This document shows positions 7,316-17,053 of a stretch of DNA of 64,000 bases, one piece after another. This DNA comes from Brevundimonas subvibrioides (GTDB lineage: Bacteria > Pseudomonadota > Alphaproteobacteria > Caulobacterales > Caulobacteraceae): NCBI RefSeq assembly GCF_027271155.1, contig NZ_CP114542.1, positions 186,001 through 250,000 of the forward strand, written 5' to 3'. Position 1 is the first letter of the stretch, and every line of letters begins with the position of its first letter. The notes beneath the pieces were generated by a model. The model did no database searches. It had not been told where the DNA came from and saw only the letters and a list, made by a program, of their open reading frames with translations. The position numbers were made by a program, and so were the translations under genes.

Positions 7316-8809
7316 TCAGGTTATCGAAGAAGCGTCGATAATGCGGCGGATGGTGGCGACCAGTGCGTTCCGCGCAACCGTGATCTGGCCGGGTCGTTCG
7401 GCCTTCCAGACGTCGTTGTCGGCGACACCGGCGGCCAGCTGGCGACCGGCGTCCAGATCCTTGATCGTCACCTGACCCGCCGCGATCTCGTCTCCGCCGA
7501 GCATGACGACAGCCGGTGAACCGCGTCGATCGGCGTATTTCATCTGGGCCTTCATGCCCGCCCGACCCAGATAGAGTTCGGCCGCGACCCCTGCGTTGCG
7601 CAGTTCCGAAACCGCATCGAGATAGGCCTGCATATCGTCCTGGCCGAAAACGATGACGACGACGGGCCCCCGGGTCGCGCCGTCGGTTCGCCCGGCGGCC
7701 CGGAGCGCCGAGGCCAGTCGCGAAACCCCGAACGAGAAGCCGGTCGCCGGCGTGGACTCGCCCGTGAACCGCGCCACCAGATCGTCGTAGCGCCCGCCGC
7801 CGCCGATCGAGCCGAACCGCACGGGCCGTCCCTTGTCGTCGGTGGTATCCAGCAACAGCTCCGCCTCGAACACCGCGCCGGTATAGTATTCCAGCCCGCG
7901 CACGATGGTCGGATCGAAGCGGACGGCATCCTGGCTCACCCGCATGGCGCCCAGCGCCCGGTCGATCCCGGCCAGTTCTTCCAGCGCGGCCTCGCCTGCC
8001 GCGCCCAGCCCGCCGGAGCGGGCGATGGCATCAAGCGTCGCGGCCCGCGTGCGCTGTCCGTCGCCGGCGGACCCCAGGAAGGCCTCGATCGTCGTGGCCA
8101 CGCCGAGCGGCAGATTGGCACCCCGGGTGTAGTCGCCGCTCTCGTCCAGACGGCCCTCGCCCAGAAGCGCCGCAACACCCGACCAGCCCAGACGGTCGAA
8201 CTTGTCGATCGCCCGCAGCGCGGTCAGGCGCTGGGCCGGATCGGTGACCCCGCCGGCCTCGAACAGACCATCGAACAGCTTCCGGTTCGAGACCCGGACC
8301 ACGGCCTGGCCCGGCGGGAGCCCGGCCGCCTGCAGACCCTCGCAGGCCATGGCGATGATCTCGGCATCGGCCTCGGGACGGTCGGAGCCGACGGTGTCGG
8401 CGTCGCACTGGGTGAATTCGCGAAAGCGCCCCGGCCCCGGCTTTTCGTTGCGCCATACGGACCCGAACGCATAGCGACGGAAGGGCTTGGGCAGGGTCTC
8501 CCAATTCTGCGCCGCGAACCGGGCGAGCGGCGCGGTCAGATCGTAGCGCAGCGCCATCCATTGATCGTCGTCGTCCTGGAGAGCGAACACCCCCTCATTC
8601 GGACGGTCGGCGTCGGGCAGGAACTTGCCCAGCGCATCGGCATATTCGAACGCGCCCGTGTCGAGCGGCTCAAAGCCCCAGCGCTCATAGACCTCCGACA
8701 CCCGCTGGACGATGCGGCGCTCGGCGATCAGGCCCGGCCCGCGGCGATCGGCGAAGCCACGCGGGCTTCGGGCTTCGGGGCGGGCAGGGAGCGGCGCGGC
8801 GTCGGTCAT
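7316..8809 (-). CDS. hisS: histidine--tRNA ligase
   Basis: 497 residues. It charges tRNA-His in the cytoplasm. Class II motif 2 is seen as FRRYAFGSVWRNEKPGPGRF and EFTQCDADTVG, the histidine-specific loop as VRGLEYYTGAVFE, and the glycine-rich motif 3 as GFSFGVSRL. A C-terminal anticodon-binding domain follows (VVIVFGQDDMQAYL onward) and is complete. The sequence is of the longer alphaproteobacterial type. No hisZ or histidine biosynthesis gene lies nearby. Confidence 0.92.
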   Translation of the reverse strand: MTDAAPLPARPEARSPRGFADRRGPGLIAERRIVQRVSEVYERWGFEPLDTGAFEYADALGKFLPDADRPNEGVFALQDDDDQWMALRYDLTAPLARFAAQNWETLPKPFRRYAFGSVWRNEKPGPGRFREFTQCDADTVGSDRPEADAEIIAMACEGLQAAGLPPGQAVVRVSNRKLFDGLFEAGGVTDPAQRLTALRAIDKFDRLGWSGVAALLGEGRLDESGDYTRGANLPLGVATTIEAFLGSAGDGQRTRAATLDAIARSGGLGAAGEAALEELAGIDRALGAMRVSQDAVRFDPTIVRGLEYYTGAVFEAELLLDTTDDKGRPVRFGSIGGGGRYDDLVARFTGESTPATGFSFGVSRLASALRAAGRTDGATRGPVVVIVFGQDDMQAYLDAVSELRNAGVAAELYLGRAGMKAQMKYADRRGSPAVVMLGGDEIAAGQVTIKDLDAGRQLAAGVADNDVWKAERPGQITVARNALVATIRRIIDASSIT

Positions 8810-8878
8810 GGCCGGGCTTCTAGAGCGTGAAGGGTCGAGGGTCGAGGGTCGCGCGGCCGCAGACCTCTTTCCCGGCCC

Positions 8879-10111
8879 CTATTTGCGGATCGTCACCAGC
8901 CGCCCGTAGGTCAGGCATCGCCAGACCCATTCCAGCGGCCCCAACTGGAAAGCCGACAGCCACAAGGGGGACCAGATCAACTGCAGCGCCCAGATGGCGA
9001 TCACGATCGGCCACAGGCCCGCAGGCCCCAGGGTGCCCATCCATTCGGGGCCCCAGGGCAGGTAGAAGACGCTGGCCATGACAAGGGACTGCGTCAGATA
9101 GTTGGTGAAGGCCATCCGGCCCACCGGCACGAGCCGGTCCGTGAAGACTCTGAGCCCGACACGGCTGAGCAGCAGCAACATGGAGATGTAACCGATCGTG
9201 ATCAGCGGCGCCAAACCCCCGGCCGCATCGTCCAGCCCGTTGATCGGCAGGCTCGCGGGCATCCTGCCCGGTGCGCTGGCCCAGCCGTCGACAGCCAGGA
9301 TCGCCGCGGCGATGCCGACGAACAGGATGTAGAGCGCGACCGGCGCCCGGCCAGTCAGGAAGCCGCTCTTGAACAGACCGAGGCCAACCATCATCAGCGG
9401 TACCGACACCGGGATCAGGAACAGGCTCATCACGGCCAGGGTGGCCCATGCCTTCAGGTTCTCGATCCAGGGCGCCATGCCGCCGACCTGATAGGCTGCG
9501 ACGGCGGCGTTGATCTGCTCCATCGTGACCTCCGGGGAGCCGGCCGCCACCTTGGCGGAGAGTTCCGGACCGAGGGCACCCAGCAGAAGGGGAGCCGCCG
9601 TCGCGAAGAGCATCCAGACGGCCGAGATCGATCCACCCGCCCAAAGCAGTCGTCCCGGGCTCCAGGACCGGACCAGAAGCATGACCAGCCCGCAGGAGGC
9701 GTAATGCAGCAGGATATCGCCGTACCAGATCGCCACACCGTGGATCAGGCCGAACACCGCCAGCCAGAACAGGCGGCGGCGCAGCAGACGCCCCCGATCA
9801 CGGTCTTGCCGCTCGCCTCCCACAAGGAACACGGACACGCCGAAAAGCATGGTGAACAGAGTGCGGAACTTGTCCTGGAAGAAGACATCGACCGCCCACT
9901 GACCCCATGCGTCGCCACCGGTATGGCCGAACGGATCGCCCGTCGCCATTTCCGCCTCCATGGGCCAGGCGAAGGCCATGGCATTGACGGCCAGGATCCC
10001 CAGGATCGCCCAGCCGCGCAGCATGTCGAGCTGGACGATGCGATCCTTCGGCGTCACGGGCGTCAGGCGCCCGGACGTCGGGGTTTTCAGCGCCTCGGCT
10101 GGCATGGACAT
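8879..10111 (-). CDS. DUF418 family integral membrane protein
   Basis: 410 residues with about eight to ten hydrophobic segments. The N-terminal RIVQLDMLRGWAILGILAVN is the opening motif of the DUF418/YeiB family and resembles acyltransferase-3-like membrane proteins. The C-terminal DUF418 domain is present, with the conserved ...GRMAFTNYLTQS... and ending in LEWVWRCLTYGRLVTI. GGGGGA lies upstream of the ATG at 10111. Family members are thought to be transport-related, but no substrate is known. Confidence 0.82.
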   Translation of the reverse strand: MSMPAEALKTPTSGRLTPVTPKDRIVQLDMLRGWAILGILAVNAMAFAWPMEAEMATGDPFGHTGGDAWGQWAVDVFFQDKFRTLFTMLFGVSVFLVGGERQDRDRGRLLRRRLFWLAVFGLIHGVAIWYGDILLHYASCGLVMLLVRSWSPGRLLWAGGSISAVWMLFATAAPLLLGALGPELSAKVAAGSPEVTMEQINAAVAAYQVGGMAPWIENLKAWATLAVMSLFLIPVSVPLMMVGLGLFKSGFLTGRAPVALYILFVGIAAAILAVDGWASAPGRMPASLPINGLDDAAGGLAPLITIGYISMLLLLSRVGLRVFTDRLVPVGRMAFTNYLTQSLVMASVFYLPWGPEWMGTLGPAGLWPIVIAIWALQLIWSPLWLSAFQLGPLEWVWRCLTYGRLVTIRK

Positions 10112-10187
10112 GGTTCAGTTCCCCCGAAATGACGTCGCCACCTTGCCGTGGAACATGACGTCGTAAACCGTATTCGCCCGGGTGGGA

Positions 10188-10757
10188 TCAGAGGCGCGGG
10201 GCCTGTCTCATGACGCCCAGACGGTCGCGGACCATTTCCGGCGCGGGCGTGAAGGCAAGGTAGGCGGCGCACAACCCCGCCCACAGGGCATAGCTGACGC
10301 CGACCAGGATGGCGACGGGCAGTCCGCCCACGCCGTAAATCAGCAGTACCGTCTCGGTCGAACCGACGGCCTCCAGCGGATTGGCCGATCCGAACCAGCC
10401 CAGGACGGTCATGGTCAGCGCCAGCACGACCTGCAGCGAAGCAGCCAGCAGCCCGCCGTACAGCATGAACCGCCAGACGATCCCCAGCCGCGTGGCCGGA
10501 CGACCGGTCCGCCGACGCTCCCGCGCGATCAGCCACAGACCCAGCGGCACGCCGACCAGACCGATCAACACGGCCAGCAGGCGGAAATCGAAGTCGCGAC
10601 CCGGCAGCCAGTTCTGTGGCGGCCAGACCAGAAACGTCAGGATGAAGGGTGGCCACAGCACGCCGGCAAGGATCGCCAGGGCGATGGCCGGGCGCGTCCG
10701 ACGCCAGATGACGGCGGTCTGGCCGGGAAAGCTGGACGGTGTGTCGAACCGGACCAT
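10188..10757 (-). CDS. integral membrane protein of unknown function
   Basis: 189 residues. Four hydrophobic segments are visible, at about 24-45, 60-78, 96-118 and 136-165, separated by short basic loops, so it should sit in the inner membrane. I do not recognise a family. Its ATG overlaps the stop codon of the upstream hydroxyacyl-CoA dehydrogenase gene by one base (TGATG on the minus strand), which points to co-transcription and translational coupling, but no functional link is evident. Confidence 0.65.
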   Translation of the reverse strand: MVRFDTPSSFPGQTAVIWRRTRPAIALAILAGVLWPPFILTFLVWPPQNWLPGRDFDFRLLAVLIGLVGVPLGLWLIARERRRTGRPATRLGIVWRFMLYGGLLAASLQVVLALTMTVLGWFGSANPLEAVGSTETVLLIYGVGGLPVAILVGVSYALWAGLCAAYLAFTPAPEMVRDRLGVMRQAPRL

Positions 10758-11638
10758 CAGCGCGTGGGGACCGGAACGTCGCCGGAATAGTCATAGAAGC
10801 CGCGCCCGGACTTGCGCCCCAGCCAGCCGGCCTCGACGTATTTCACCAGCAGAGGACAGGGCCGGTATTTGCTGTCCGCCAGGCCTTCGTACAGCACGTT
10901 CATGATCGCAAGGACGACATCCAGTCCCATGAAGTCCGCCAGGGCCAACGGGCCCATCGGATGGTTGGCCCCCAGCTTCAGCGCCTTGTCGATCGAGGCG
11001 ACGTTGCCGACGCCTTCGTACAGCACATAGATGGCCTCGTTGATCATCGGCACCAGGATGCGGTTGACGATGAAGGCCGGAAAGTCCTCGGCATTGGTGG
11101 TGGTCTTGCCCAGGCTCTCGGCGAAGGCGACGGCGGCGTCATAGGTGGTGGCCGAGGTGGCGATGCCGCGGATGATCTCCACCAACTTCATCACCGGTGC
11201 GGGCTTCATGAAGTGCAGACCGATGAACCGGTCCGGCCGGTCCGTCGCTGAGGCCAGCCGGGTGATCGAGATAGAGGATGTGTTGGAGGCCAGCAGGGTG
11301 TCGGGCCCTAGATAGGGGACCAGATCAGCGAAGACCGCCTTCTTGATCGCCTCGTCCTCGACCGCCGCCTCGATGACCAGATCGGCCTTGCCGACCTCGG
11401 CCAGGGTGCTGATGCCCGCGATCGCGGCCAGGGCCTCGTCAGCCTGGGCCTGGGTAAGGGTTGTCCGCGCGACCTGGCGGGCCAGGCTCGCGCCGATCGC
11501 GCCGATCGCGGCCGGCAGGCGGGCGGCCTCCACGTCGAAAAGGCTGACGCGGTAACCGCCCAGCGCGACGGCCTGGGCGATCCCGGCTCCCATCTGGCCT
11601 GCGCCGATGATGGCCACTGTCTTGATCGAGGAAGTCAT
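10757..11638 (-). CDS. 3-hydroxybutyryl-CoA dehydrogenase
   Basis: 293 residues from the ATG at 11638, the normal length. The enzyme oxidises or reduces 3-hydroxyacyl-CoA with NAD(P) in butanoate and polyhydroxybutyrate metabolism and beta-oxidation. The Rossmann motif VAIIGAGQMGAGIAQ is at the N-terminus, LASNTSSISIT and GLHFMKPAPVMKLVEII contain the catalytic serine and histidine region, and the C-terminal domain (FPAFIVNRILVPMINEA, then NHPMGPLALADFMGLD) is complete. A longer frame upstream (to 11680) has no conservation. The downstream membrane protein gene overlaps its stop by one base. Confidence 0.9.
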   Translation of the reverse strand: MTSSIKTVAIIGAGQMGAGIAQAVALGGYRVSLFDVEAARLPAAIGAIGASLARQVARTTLTQAQADEALAAIAGISTLAEVGKADLVIEAAVEDEAIKKAVFADLVPYLGPDTLLASNTSSISITRLASATDRPDRFIGLHFMKPAPVMKLVEIIRGIATSATTYDAAVAFAESLGKTTTNAEDFPAFIVNRILVPMINEAIYVLYEGVGNVASIDKALKLGANHPMGPLALADFMGLDVVLAIMNVLYEGLADSKYRPCPLLVKYVEAGWLGRKSGRGFYDYSGDVPVPTR

Positions 11639-11747
11639 GAAGTCGTGGTCGGCAACGGCGTTTCGCCCGGTCGTCGGCACCTTAAGAGCCTATCGACGCG
11701 GCGCAAGGCTGGAATGCCGCAATGCGGCATACGGGGTCAGGGCGTGT

Positions 11748-12092
11748 CTATACGCCACCGGCGAAAATCACCGCCAGGGCGTTGCCGAACGGAGGCAGGA
11801 GGTAGGTCCGGATGCCTGAAATGATGAGCAGGGCGATGATGGGCGTGATGTCCACGCCTCCCAGCGGAGGAATGACCCGACGCAGGGGGGCCAGCACCGG
11901 CGTCACGACGGAATCCAGGAAACTGGCCAGCTGTCCGACGAACCGGTTGCGATAGTTGATTACGTCGAAAGCGAACAACCAGCTGAGAATCGCCGAAACA
12001 ATGATGGCGAGCCAGAGCAGGAAAAACAGCTGATCGACGATGAAATAGATGAATCCTGCAATGCCGCCGCCGATGCCCACGATCGTCTCCAA
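11748..12092 (-). CDS. YggT family membrane protein
   Basis: 114 residues with two YggT repeats: hydrophobic segments at about 14-43 and 81-110 and between them the family motif VINYRNRFVGQLASFLDSVV, then TPVLAPLRRVIPPLGG-D-TPIIALL. YggT proteins are small inner-membrane proteins linked to osmotic tolerance in E. coli and to division or septum placement elsewhere (CcmB/YlmG group in plastids and cyanobacteria). I start at METIVGIGGG (12092); an upstream frame to 12129 is in another register. Confidence 0.85.
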   Translation of the reverse strand: METIVGIGGGIAGFIYFIVDQLFFLLWLAIIVSAILSWLFAFDVINYRNRFVGQLASFLDSVVTPVLAPLRRVIPPLGGVDITPIIALLIISGIRTYLLPPFGNALAVIFAGGV

Positions 12093-12165
12093 AACGTCTG
12101 TGTCCGCTTCCTAGCTGCGGGACGGCCAAAGGCCAAGCGATCTGAGGCCCGGGGCCAGCGGCCCG

Positions 12166-12194
12166 TTGACACTCCCCGGTCGCGCCGCCTATGT
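12166..12194 (+). promoter_or_regulatory. sigma-70 type promoter of the tRNA-Ala gene
   Basis: TTGACA at 12166-12171 and CTATGT at 12189-12194 are 17 bases apart, about 25 bases before the mature tRNA. The -35 box is a perfect consensus and the spacing is optimal; the -10 box is weaker. Confidence 0.6.
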
Positions 12195-12219
12195 CCCGCC
12201 CTCGCCTTCACCCGGTAAC

Positions 12220-12295
<76 letters not shown>

Positions 12296-12344
12296 CCCTG
12301 CCTCGCGCTGGTGCGCTTCGCAGGGCAGGCAGGAAGGGGCTTCG

Positions 12345-13292
12345 ATGACAGAACAGTCGATCCGCGTGGCCGCCCTCTACCGGTTCGCACCCGTGGCCGA
12401 TCCCGGAGCCTTGCGCGCCTGGCTGGAGACCCTTTGCGGCGACCGGGTGCGCGGCACGCTGCTCGTCGCGCACGAGGGCGTCAACGGAACCATCGCCGGA
12501 CCCGTGAACGCGGTTGATCGCGTCATCCAGGGCCTGCGCGCCAGGCCGGGGTTTGCCGATCTGGAGGTCAAGTACAGTCACGCTGCGACCCCGCCCTTTC
12601 ACCGTCTGAAAGTCCGCGTGAAGCCCGAGATCGTGACCATGGGCCAGCCGGGTATCGATCCCGTGCTGGACGCCGGGACCTATGTGGCGGCGGAGGACTG
12701 GAATGCCCTGATCGCGGACCCGGATACGGTCGTCATCGACACCCGCAACGCCTATGAGGCCGACGTCGGGGCCTTCGTCGGCGCGGTACAGCCCAATACG
12801 CGCACGTTCCGCGATTTTCCCGACTGGTTCGCGCGCGAGGGTCGCGCCCTGCTGGACCGACCCGTTCCGCCCAGGGTCGCCATGTACTGTACCGGCGGAA
12901 TCCGCTGCGAGAAGGCGACCGCCTGGCTGAAGGCGCAAGGGGTCGCGGACGTACACCACCTGCAGGGCGGAATCCTGCGCTATCTGGAGACGGTGCCCGA
13001 AAGCGAAAGCCTGTGGCAGGGCGAATGCTTCGTCTTCGACGAGCGGGTCGCGGTCGGCCATGGGCTGGAGCGGGGAACGCACAGCCTGTGCCGGGGTTGT
13101 CGCATGCCGGTCAGCGAGACCGGACGGGCATCGCCCCGGTTTATGGAGGGCGTCTGCTGCGACCGATGTCACGACAGCCGGACCGCGGAACAGCGGACGG
13201 GGGCTCTGGAGCGGGATCGACAGGTCCGGCTGGCCGCAGACCGCGGTCAGGCCCACATCGGTACCAGACAGGCCCCTGCCGACCGGTCGTGA
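12345..13292 (+). CDS. trhO: tRNA uridine-34 hydroxylase TrhO (rhodanese-like, YceA family)
   Basis: 315 residues. TrhO makes 5-hydroxyuridine at the wobble position of tRNAs using oxygen. The N-terminal acylphosphatase-like part has [16 protein letters not shown] and the rhodanese domain (about 125-220) has [15 protein letters not shown] and the catalytic loop [12 protein letters not shown] with C182. The C-terminal zinc-like segment [11 protein letters not shown]...CCDRCHD is also typical of this family. Its position directly downstream of a tRNA gene fits a tRNA-modifying enzyme, but the tRNA does not seem to share its transcript for any functional reason. Confidence 0.9.
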   Translation: MTEQSIRVAALYRFAPVADPGALRAWLETLCGDRVRGTLLVAHEGVNGTIAGPVNAVDRVIQGLRARPGFADLEVKYSHAATPPFHRLKVRVKPEIVTMGQPGIDPVLDAGTYVAAEDWNALIADPDTVVIDTRNAYEADVGAFVGAVQPNTRTFRDFPDWFAREGRALLDRPVPPRVAMYCTGGIRCEKATAWLKAQGVADVHHLQGGILRYLETVPESESLWQGECFVFDERVAVGHGLERGTHSLCRGCRMPVSETGRASPRFMEGVCCDRCHDSRTAEQRTGALERDRQVRLAADRGQAHIGTRQAPADRS

Positions 13293-13316
13293 CCCGATCG
13301 ATAGCCGTCAGAGAGC

Positions 13317-13604
13317 CTAGATTTCCTCGTCGAAGCGGCGGGCGACCAGATCGCCCAAGGCCTCGATGGCCGCCTCGGCATCCGGGCCTTCGGCGCTCAC
13401 CTCGATCGAACAGCCGTTCCCGGCCCCCAGCATCAGAAGGCCCATGATCGAGCGGGCGTCCACGGTCGTGCCGTCGCGCGTCACCCGGATTTCCGATTCG
13501 AAGCTTGAGGCCAGTTTGACGAACTTGGCCGACGCCCGCGCATGCAGGCCCCGGGTGTTGCAGATATTGGCGGTGGTCCGCGCGGTCGGAACGCTCTGGC
13601 CCAC
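13317..13604 (-). CDS. ptsH: HPr-type phosphocarrier (nitrogen-type PTS)
   Basis: 95 residues. HPr takes phosphate from PEP-dependent enzyme I and passes it to an EIIA protein. The active-site histidine H21 lies in NTRGLHARASAKFV, and S52 in DARSIMGLLML is the position that HPr kinase modifies. It is the last gene of the five-gene operon chvI-chvG-hprK-EIIA-HPr and starts two bases after the EIIA stop. In Alphaproteobacteria this incomplete PTS has no sugar permease and serves regulation of carbon, nitrogen and envelope functions. Confidence 0.92.
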   Translation of the reverse strand: MGQSVPTARTTANICNTRGLHARASAKFVKLASSFESEIRVTRDGTTVDARSIMGLLMLGAGNGCSIEVSAEGPDAEAAIEALGDLVARRFDEEI

Positions 13605-13606
13605 GC

Positions 13607-14011
13607 CTATTTCTCGCCCGCGAGGACCCAGGACGCCACGGAGATGTATTTGCGGCCCGCGTCCTGGGCATGGGCGACGCAGGTCTCCAGACTCTCGCGC
13701 GTGCGCACGCTGGCCAGTTTGATCAGCATGGGCAGATTCAGACCGGCGATGACCTCGGCATGGGTCTGTTCCATCACCGATATGGCCAGGTTCGACGGCG
13801 TGCCTCCGAACATATCGGTCAACAGGATGACGCCAGAGCCGTCGTCCACGGCAGCCGCGGCATCGACGATGTCGCGACGGCGGCGCTCCATGTCGTCGTC
13901 CGGCCCGATGCAGATGGCCGCGACCCCGCGCTGCGGGCCGACGACATGCTCCATCGCGGACAGGAACTCGGACGCCAGTCCGCCGTGCGTAACGATCACC
14001 AGGCCGATCAT
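13607..14011 (-). CDS. PTS EIIA component, mannose-type
   Basis: 134 residues. The mannose-family EIIA fold is shown by IGLVIVTHGGLASEF with the phosphorylated H9, and by the conserved GVILLTDMFGGTPSN loop. There is no EIIB, EIIC or EIID gene nearby, so it cannot transport a sugar by itself and is presumably the terminal phosphate acceptor that regulates other proteins. HPr lies directly downstream and HPr kinase upstream in the same operon. Confidence 0.9.
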   Translation of the reverse strand: MIGLVIVTHGGLASEFLSAMEHVVGPQRGVAAICIGPDDDMERRRRDIVDAAAAVDDGSGVILLTDMFGGTPSNLAISVMEQTHAEVIAGLNLPMLIKLASVRTRESLETCVAHAQDAGRKYISVASWVLAGEK

Positions 14012-14120
14012 GCCGACCCCATCCTGAAGGCGTTCAACTGCGAAACATCCCGTTCACACTGCATCGGCGGCCCCCGGTCCGATCCGCAAGCGGGCCTAGA
14101 TAAAGGAATCCCGCGCCGGG

Positions 14121-14558
14121 TCAAAGCCGACTGATGGCGAGGGACAGGGTTTCCACCGCCGAGGCCGGCCGGATGTCGAGCGCCATCTGCGCGACAGCCA
14201 CGCCTGCGATGGCGGTCGTCTGCGGCTCGGGAAGGCGTTCCACAGTCTCCCGGACGCAATCCACACGCAGGGATATCCGGCTCGCGGGCCGATGCTGCAG
14301 GTCGAGGATGCCCAGTCCGCGCGCCTCGATCTGGCCGGCGATGGTTTCCACCGGCGCAGCGAAGAGCCGCCCCCCCGAGGCCCAGACGTGAACGTAGTCG
14401 TCTCCGACCAGTCGCCAGCCACGGGCAACCAGGCGCAGCGCCAGGTCGCTCTTGCCGCTGCCCGGGCTCCCCATAAGCAACGCCCCCCGCCATCGGCCCC
14501 CGACGAAGGTCGTGATCGCCGTCGCATGCAGGGGCGGGTGGCGGCCGGTCGGCGTCAC
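14121..14558 (-). CDS. hprK: HPr kinase/phosphorylase, short alphaproteobacterial form
   Basis: 145 residues from a GTG at 14558 that overlaps the chvG stop by four bases. The protein consists of the C-terminal kinase domain only: Walker A loop MGSPGSGKSDLALRL (about 29-44) and DDYVHVW, followed by the GLGILDLQ signature. Firmicute HprK is about twice as long and carries an N-terminal domain that is absent here; the short form is normal in Alphaproteobacteria. It phosphorylates or dephosphorylates HPr on serine and so tunes the PTS relay encoded downstream. Confidence 0.88.
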   Translation of the reverse strand: MTPTGRHPPLHATAITTFVGGRWRGALLMGSPGSGKSDLALRLVARGWRLVGDDYVHVWASGGRLFAAPVETIAGQIEARGLGILDLQHRPASRISLRVDCVRETVERLPEPQTTAIAGVAVAQMALDIRPASAVETLSLAISRL

Positions 14559-16183
14559 CCCCGGCGACCCGCCACCGGCAGGGTGACCTCGAAGATGGCC
14601 CCCAGGCGCGCGCCGTCCGGGCCGGCACGGTTGCTGGCGACCACGTGCCCGCCGTGGGCCTCGACGATCTGCCGCACGATCGACAGGCCGAGGCCCGAAT
14701 TGGACCCGAAAGCCGTACCGCGCGGCCGCGACGTATAGAAGCGTTCGAACACCGTCTCGAGGTTCTCTGTCGGGATGCCCGGACCGTCGTCCTCGACGCG
14801 GATGGCCAGAAGGCGGTCCGGATCGGCGTCGTCGCGGCGCATCGTGACCCGGACCGGGCGGCCGGGCGGGCTGAAGGACCGGGCGTTGTCGATCAGATTG
14901 CGGAACACCTGTCCCAGCGGGCCATCGCGTCCCATGACGCGGGCGGGGCCGTCCGGCGCGATGTCCAGAAGGACGGGGGCCTCGCCCGGCTTTCCGGTGG
15001 TCTCGTAGACGCCCACGATGTCGGTGAGCAGGCCCGCGAGGTCGACCGGGCGCGGGCGGTCCCGCGACAGTTCGGCATCCAGTCGCGAGGCGTTGGAGAT
15101 GTCGGTGATCAGCCGGTCCAGCCGCTTTACGTCCTGTTGGAGCACCCGGGTCAGGCGGTCGCGCTGGTCCTTGTCCTTGACCAGATCCAGGGTCTCCAGG
15201 GCCGAGCGGATCGAGGTCAGCGGATTCTTGATCTCGTGCGCGACATCGGCGGCGAACCGTTCGATCGCGTCCATCCGGGCAGACAGGGTCTCGGTCATCG
15301 ATTCCAGCGACCGGGCCAGATCGCCGATCTCGTCGCGACGATCCTCAAGATCGGGCAGGGAGATGGCCCGCGCGCGCTGCAGCCGGACCTGGTCCGCCGC
15401 CGCCGACAGGCGCTTGACCGGCCGGGCGACGAACAGATGCAGCAGCAGACTGGCCAGAAGGTTCACGGCCAGGGCCACGAGCGCGAACGGCACCAGCGCC
15501 TTGCGCTGGGCGTCCAGAATCTGGTCGACATCGCCCGCTTCCAGTGTCAGCACGCCCAAAACCTGCTGCACATGGCGCACGGGCAGCGACACCGACACCA
15601 CACGGTCACCATTCTCGGATCGACGGACGGTCGCCTGGGGGTCGCCCGCCAGGGCGGCTTCGATCTCCTGGCCGAGGGCCGTGTTCGCTCGGGTCAGGTT
15701 CGCCTGTTCACGCGCGGGATCGGCCTTTTCCCGAACCGGAGAGCCCGCCGGAAGGGCGGGCGGCAAGGGTTCTCCGGGAATCTTGTCCGATACCGCGAAA
15801 CTGTCGGACACCAGCAGCCCGTAGCTGTCGTACAGCCGCGCCCTCTGACCGCTGGGGATGAAGTTGTCGCGCAGCCAGCGACTGGCCTGGATCGGGTCCA
15901 GCGTCGGTTCAGGCTCCCCTTCGGTAATGCCGAGCTGGCCCAGCACGTTCGACAGCAACTCGGCCTGGACCATCAGGCTTTCCTGACGGGCCTGCACCAG
16001 CCCCCGATTCCACTCGTTCAGCGCCAGCGCCCCCCCGAACAGGATCAGCAGGCTGAGCAGATTGAGCGCGAGGATCAGCCCGCCGAGCCGCGACCCGCCG
16101 AAGCGGATCAGGCGTCGGCGCAGCGGGGCCTCGTCCGCCCCGTCCAGACTGTCAGCTTTCGCGGTAGCGATAACCGACGCCAT
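14555..16183 (-). CDS. chvG: sensor histidine kinase ChvG
   Basis: 542 residues. Two membrane helices (about 33-55 and 250-275) flank a periplasmic sensor domain of about 190 residues, then comes a HAMP linker, the dimerisation box [20 protein letters not shown] with the phosphorylated histidine, and the ATPase boxes [26 protein letters not shown] and [17 protein letters not shown]. ChvG (ExoS) senses acid or envelope stress in Alphaproteobacteria and controls surface polysaccharide and outer-membrane genes. I start at the ATG at 16183, which overlaps chvI by 32 bases; the longer open frame upstream has no kinase features. Confidence 0.88.
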   Translation of the reverse strand: MASVIATAKADSLDGADEAPLRRRLIRFGGSRLGGLILALNLLSLLILFGGALALNEWNRGLVQARQESLMVQAELLSNVLGQLGITEGEPEPTLDPIQASRWLRDNFIPSGQRARLYDSYGLLVSDSFAVSDKIPGEPLPPALPAGSPVREKADPAREQANLTRANTALGQEIEAALAGDPQATVRRSENGDRVVSVSLPVRHVQQVLGVLTLEAGDVDQILDAQRKALVPFALVALAVNLLASLLLHLFVARPVKRLSAAADQVRLQRARAISLPDLEDRRDEIGDLARSLESMTETLSARMDAIERFAADVAHEIKNPLTSIRSALETLDLVKDKDQRDRLTRVLQQDVKRLDRLITDISNASRLDAELSRDRPRPVDLAGLLTDIVGVYETTGKPGEAPVLLDIAPDGPARVMGRDGPLGQVFRNLIDNARSFSPPGRPVRVTMRRDDADPDRLLAIRVEDDGPGIPTENLETVFERFYTSRPRGTAFGSNSGLGLSIVRQIVEAHGGHVVASNRAGPDGARLGAIFEVTLPVAGRRG

Positions 16184-16856
16184 AAAGGGTCTCGATCGCA
16201 TCGAACTCGGGATCGACGACCCGGAACTTCTTGCGCATCCGCTTGACGTGGCTGTCGATCGTGCGGTCGTCGACATAGACCTGATCGTCGTAGGCGGCGT
16301 CCATCAGATTGTCGCGGCTCTTCACGAAACCGGGCCGCTGGGCCAGGGCCTGAAGCAGCAGGAACTCCGTCACCGTCAGCTTGACCGGCCGTCCGTCCCA
16401 GGTGCTCTCGTGACGGGCGGGGTCCATCAGCAGCTTGCCGCGACGGATCGCCTTGCCCGAAATCTCCGCCGACGGTTCCGGCTCGCCGCCGTCGCCGCCC
16501 GAGCGGCGCAGCAGGGCCTTCACCCGCTCGATGAGCAGCCGCTGGCTGAACGGCTTGTGCATATAGTCGTCGGCCCCGAGGTTGAAGCCGAGGATCTCGT
16601 CGATCTCCTCGTCCTTCGAGGTCAGCATGATGACGGGAATCTGGCTGGTCTGGCGCAGGCGGCGCAGCACCTCCATGCCGTCCATGCGAGGCATCTTGAC
16701 GTCCAGGATGGCCAGGTCGGGCGGCGACGCCTCCAACGCTTCCAGCCCCGTGGCACCGTCGTGATAGGCGACCACCTTGTGGCCGTGGCTTTCCAGCGCC
16801 AGCGACACGGATGCGACGATATTCTCGTCGTCGTCCACCAGAGTGATGTTGGCCAA
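16152..16856 (-). CDS. chvI: two-component response regulator ChvI
   Basis: 234 residues. An OmpR-type regulator: receiver domain with the acidic pocket VDDDE, phospho-acceptor D52 in [12 protein letters not shown], and the K in [10 protein letters not shown]; then a winged-helix DNA-binding domain with [17 protein letters not shown] and [16 protein letters not shown]. The start is a TTG at 16856, preceded at good spacing by GAGGAG. It is the first gene of the operon, followed by its kinase. Confidence 0.92.
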   Translation of the reverse strand: MANITLVDDDENIVASVSLALESHGHKVVAYHDGATGLEALEASPPDLAILDVKMPRMDGMEVLRRLRQTSQIPVIMLTSKDEEIDEILGFNLGADDYMHKPFSQRLLIERVKALLRRSGGDGGEPEPSAEISGKAIRRGKLLMDPARHESTWDGRPVKLTVTEFLLLQALAQRPGFVKSRDNLMDAAYDDQVYVDDRTIDSHVKRMRKKFRVVDPEFDAIETLYGVGYRYRES

Positions 16857-16875
16857 TTCGGTCTCCTCGTCAGTT

Positions 16876-16999
16876 CCCGTTCAGAACGGGCCCGACCGGT
16901 GTCGGATGCGTCTGAACGCGCGGCAAGCGTAACCGTTCGCCTGCGAACGCGGTGACTTTACGGCCACACATCGTTGCTGACCAGATTTCGTTCGCGAAA
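16876..16999. promoter_or_regulatory. three short palindromes in the chvI upstream region
   Basis: Between chvI and the divergent gene at 17054 there are perfect inverted repeats: CCCGTTC-A-GAACGGG (16876-16890), CGTTCGC-CT-GCGAACG (16934-16949) and TTTCG-TTCG-CGAAA (16986-16999). All share GTTC/GAAC or TTCG cores. They could be operator sites or short hairpins; which is not shown by the sequence. Confidence 0.35.
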
Positions 17000-17053
17000 C
17001 CGGACCTTAAACCCTTTGTGGCTAGGGTCGGCGCTTAACGTCGAAGCGAGACC

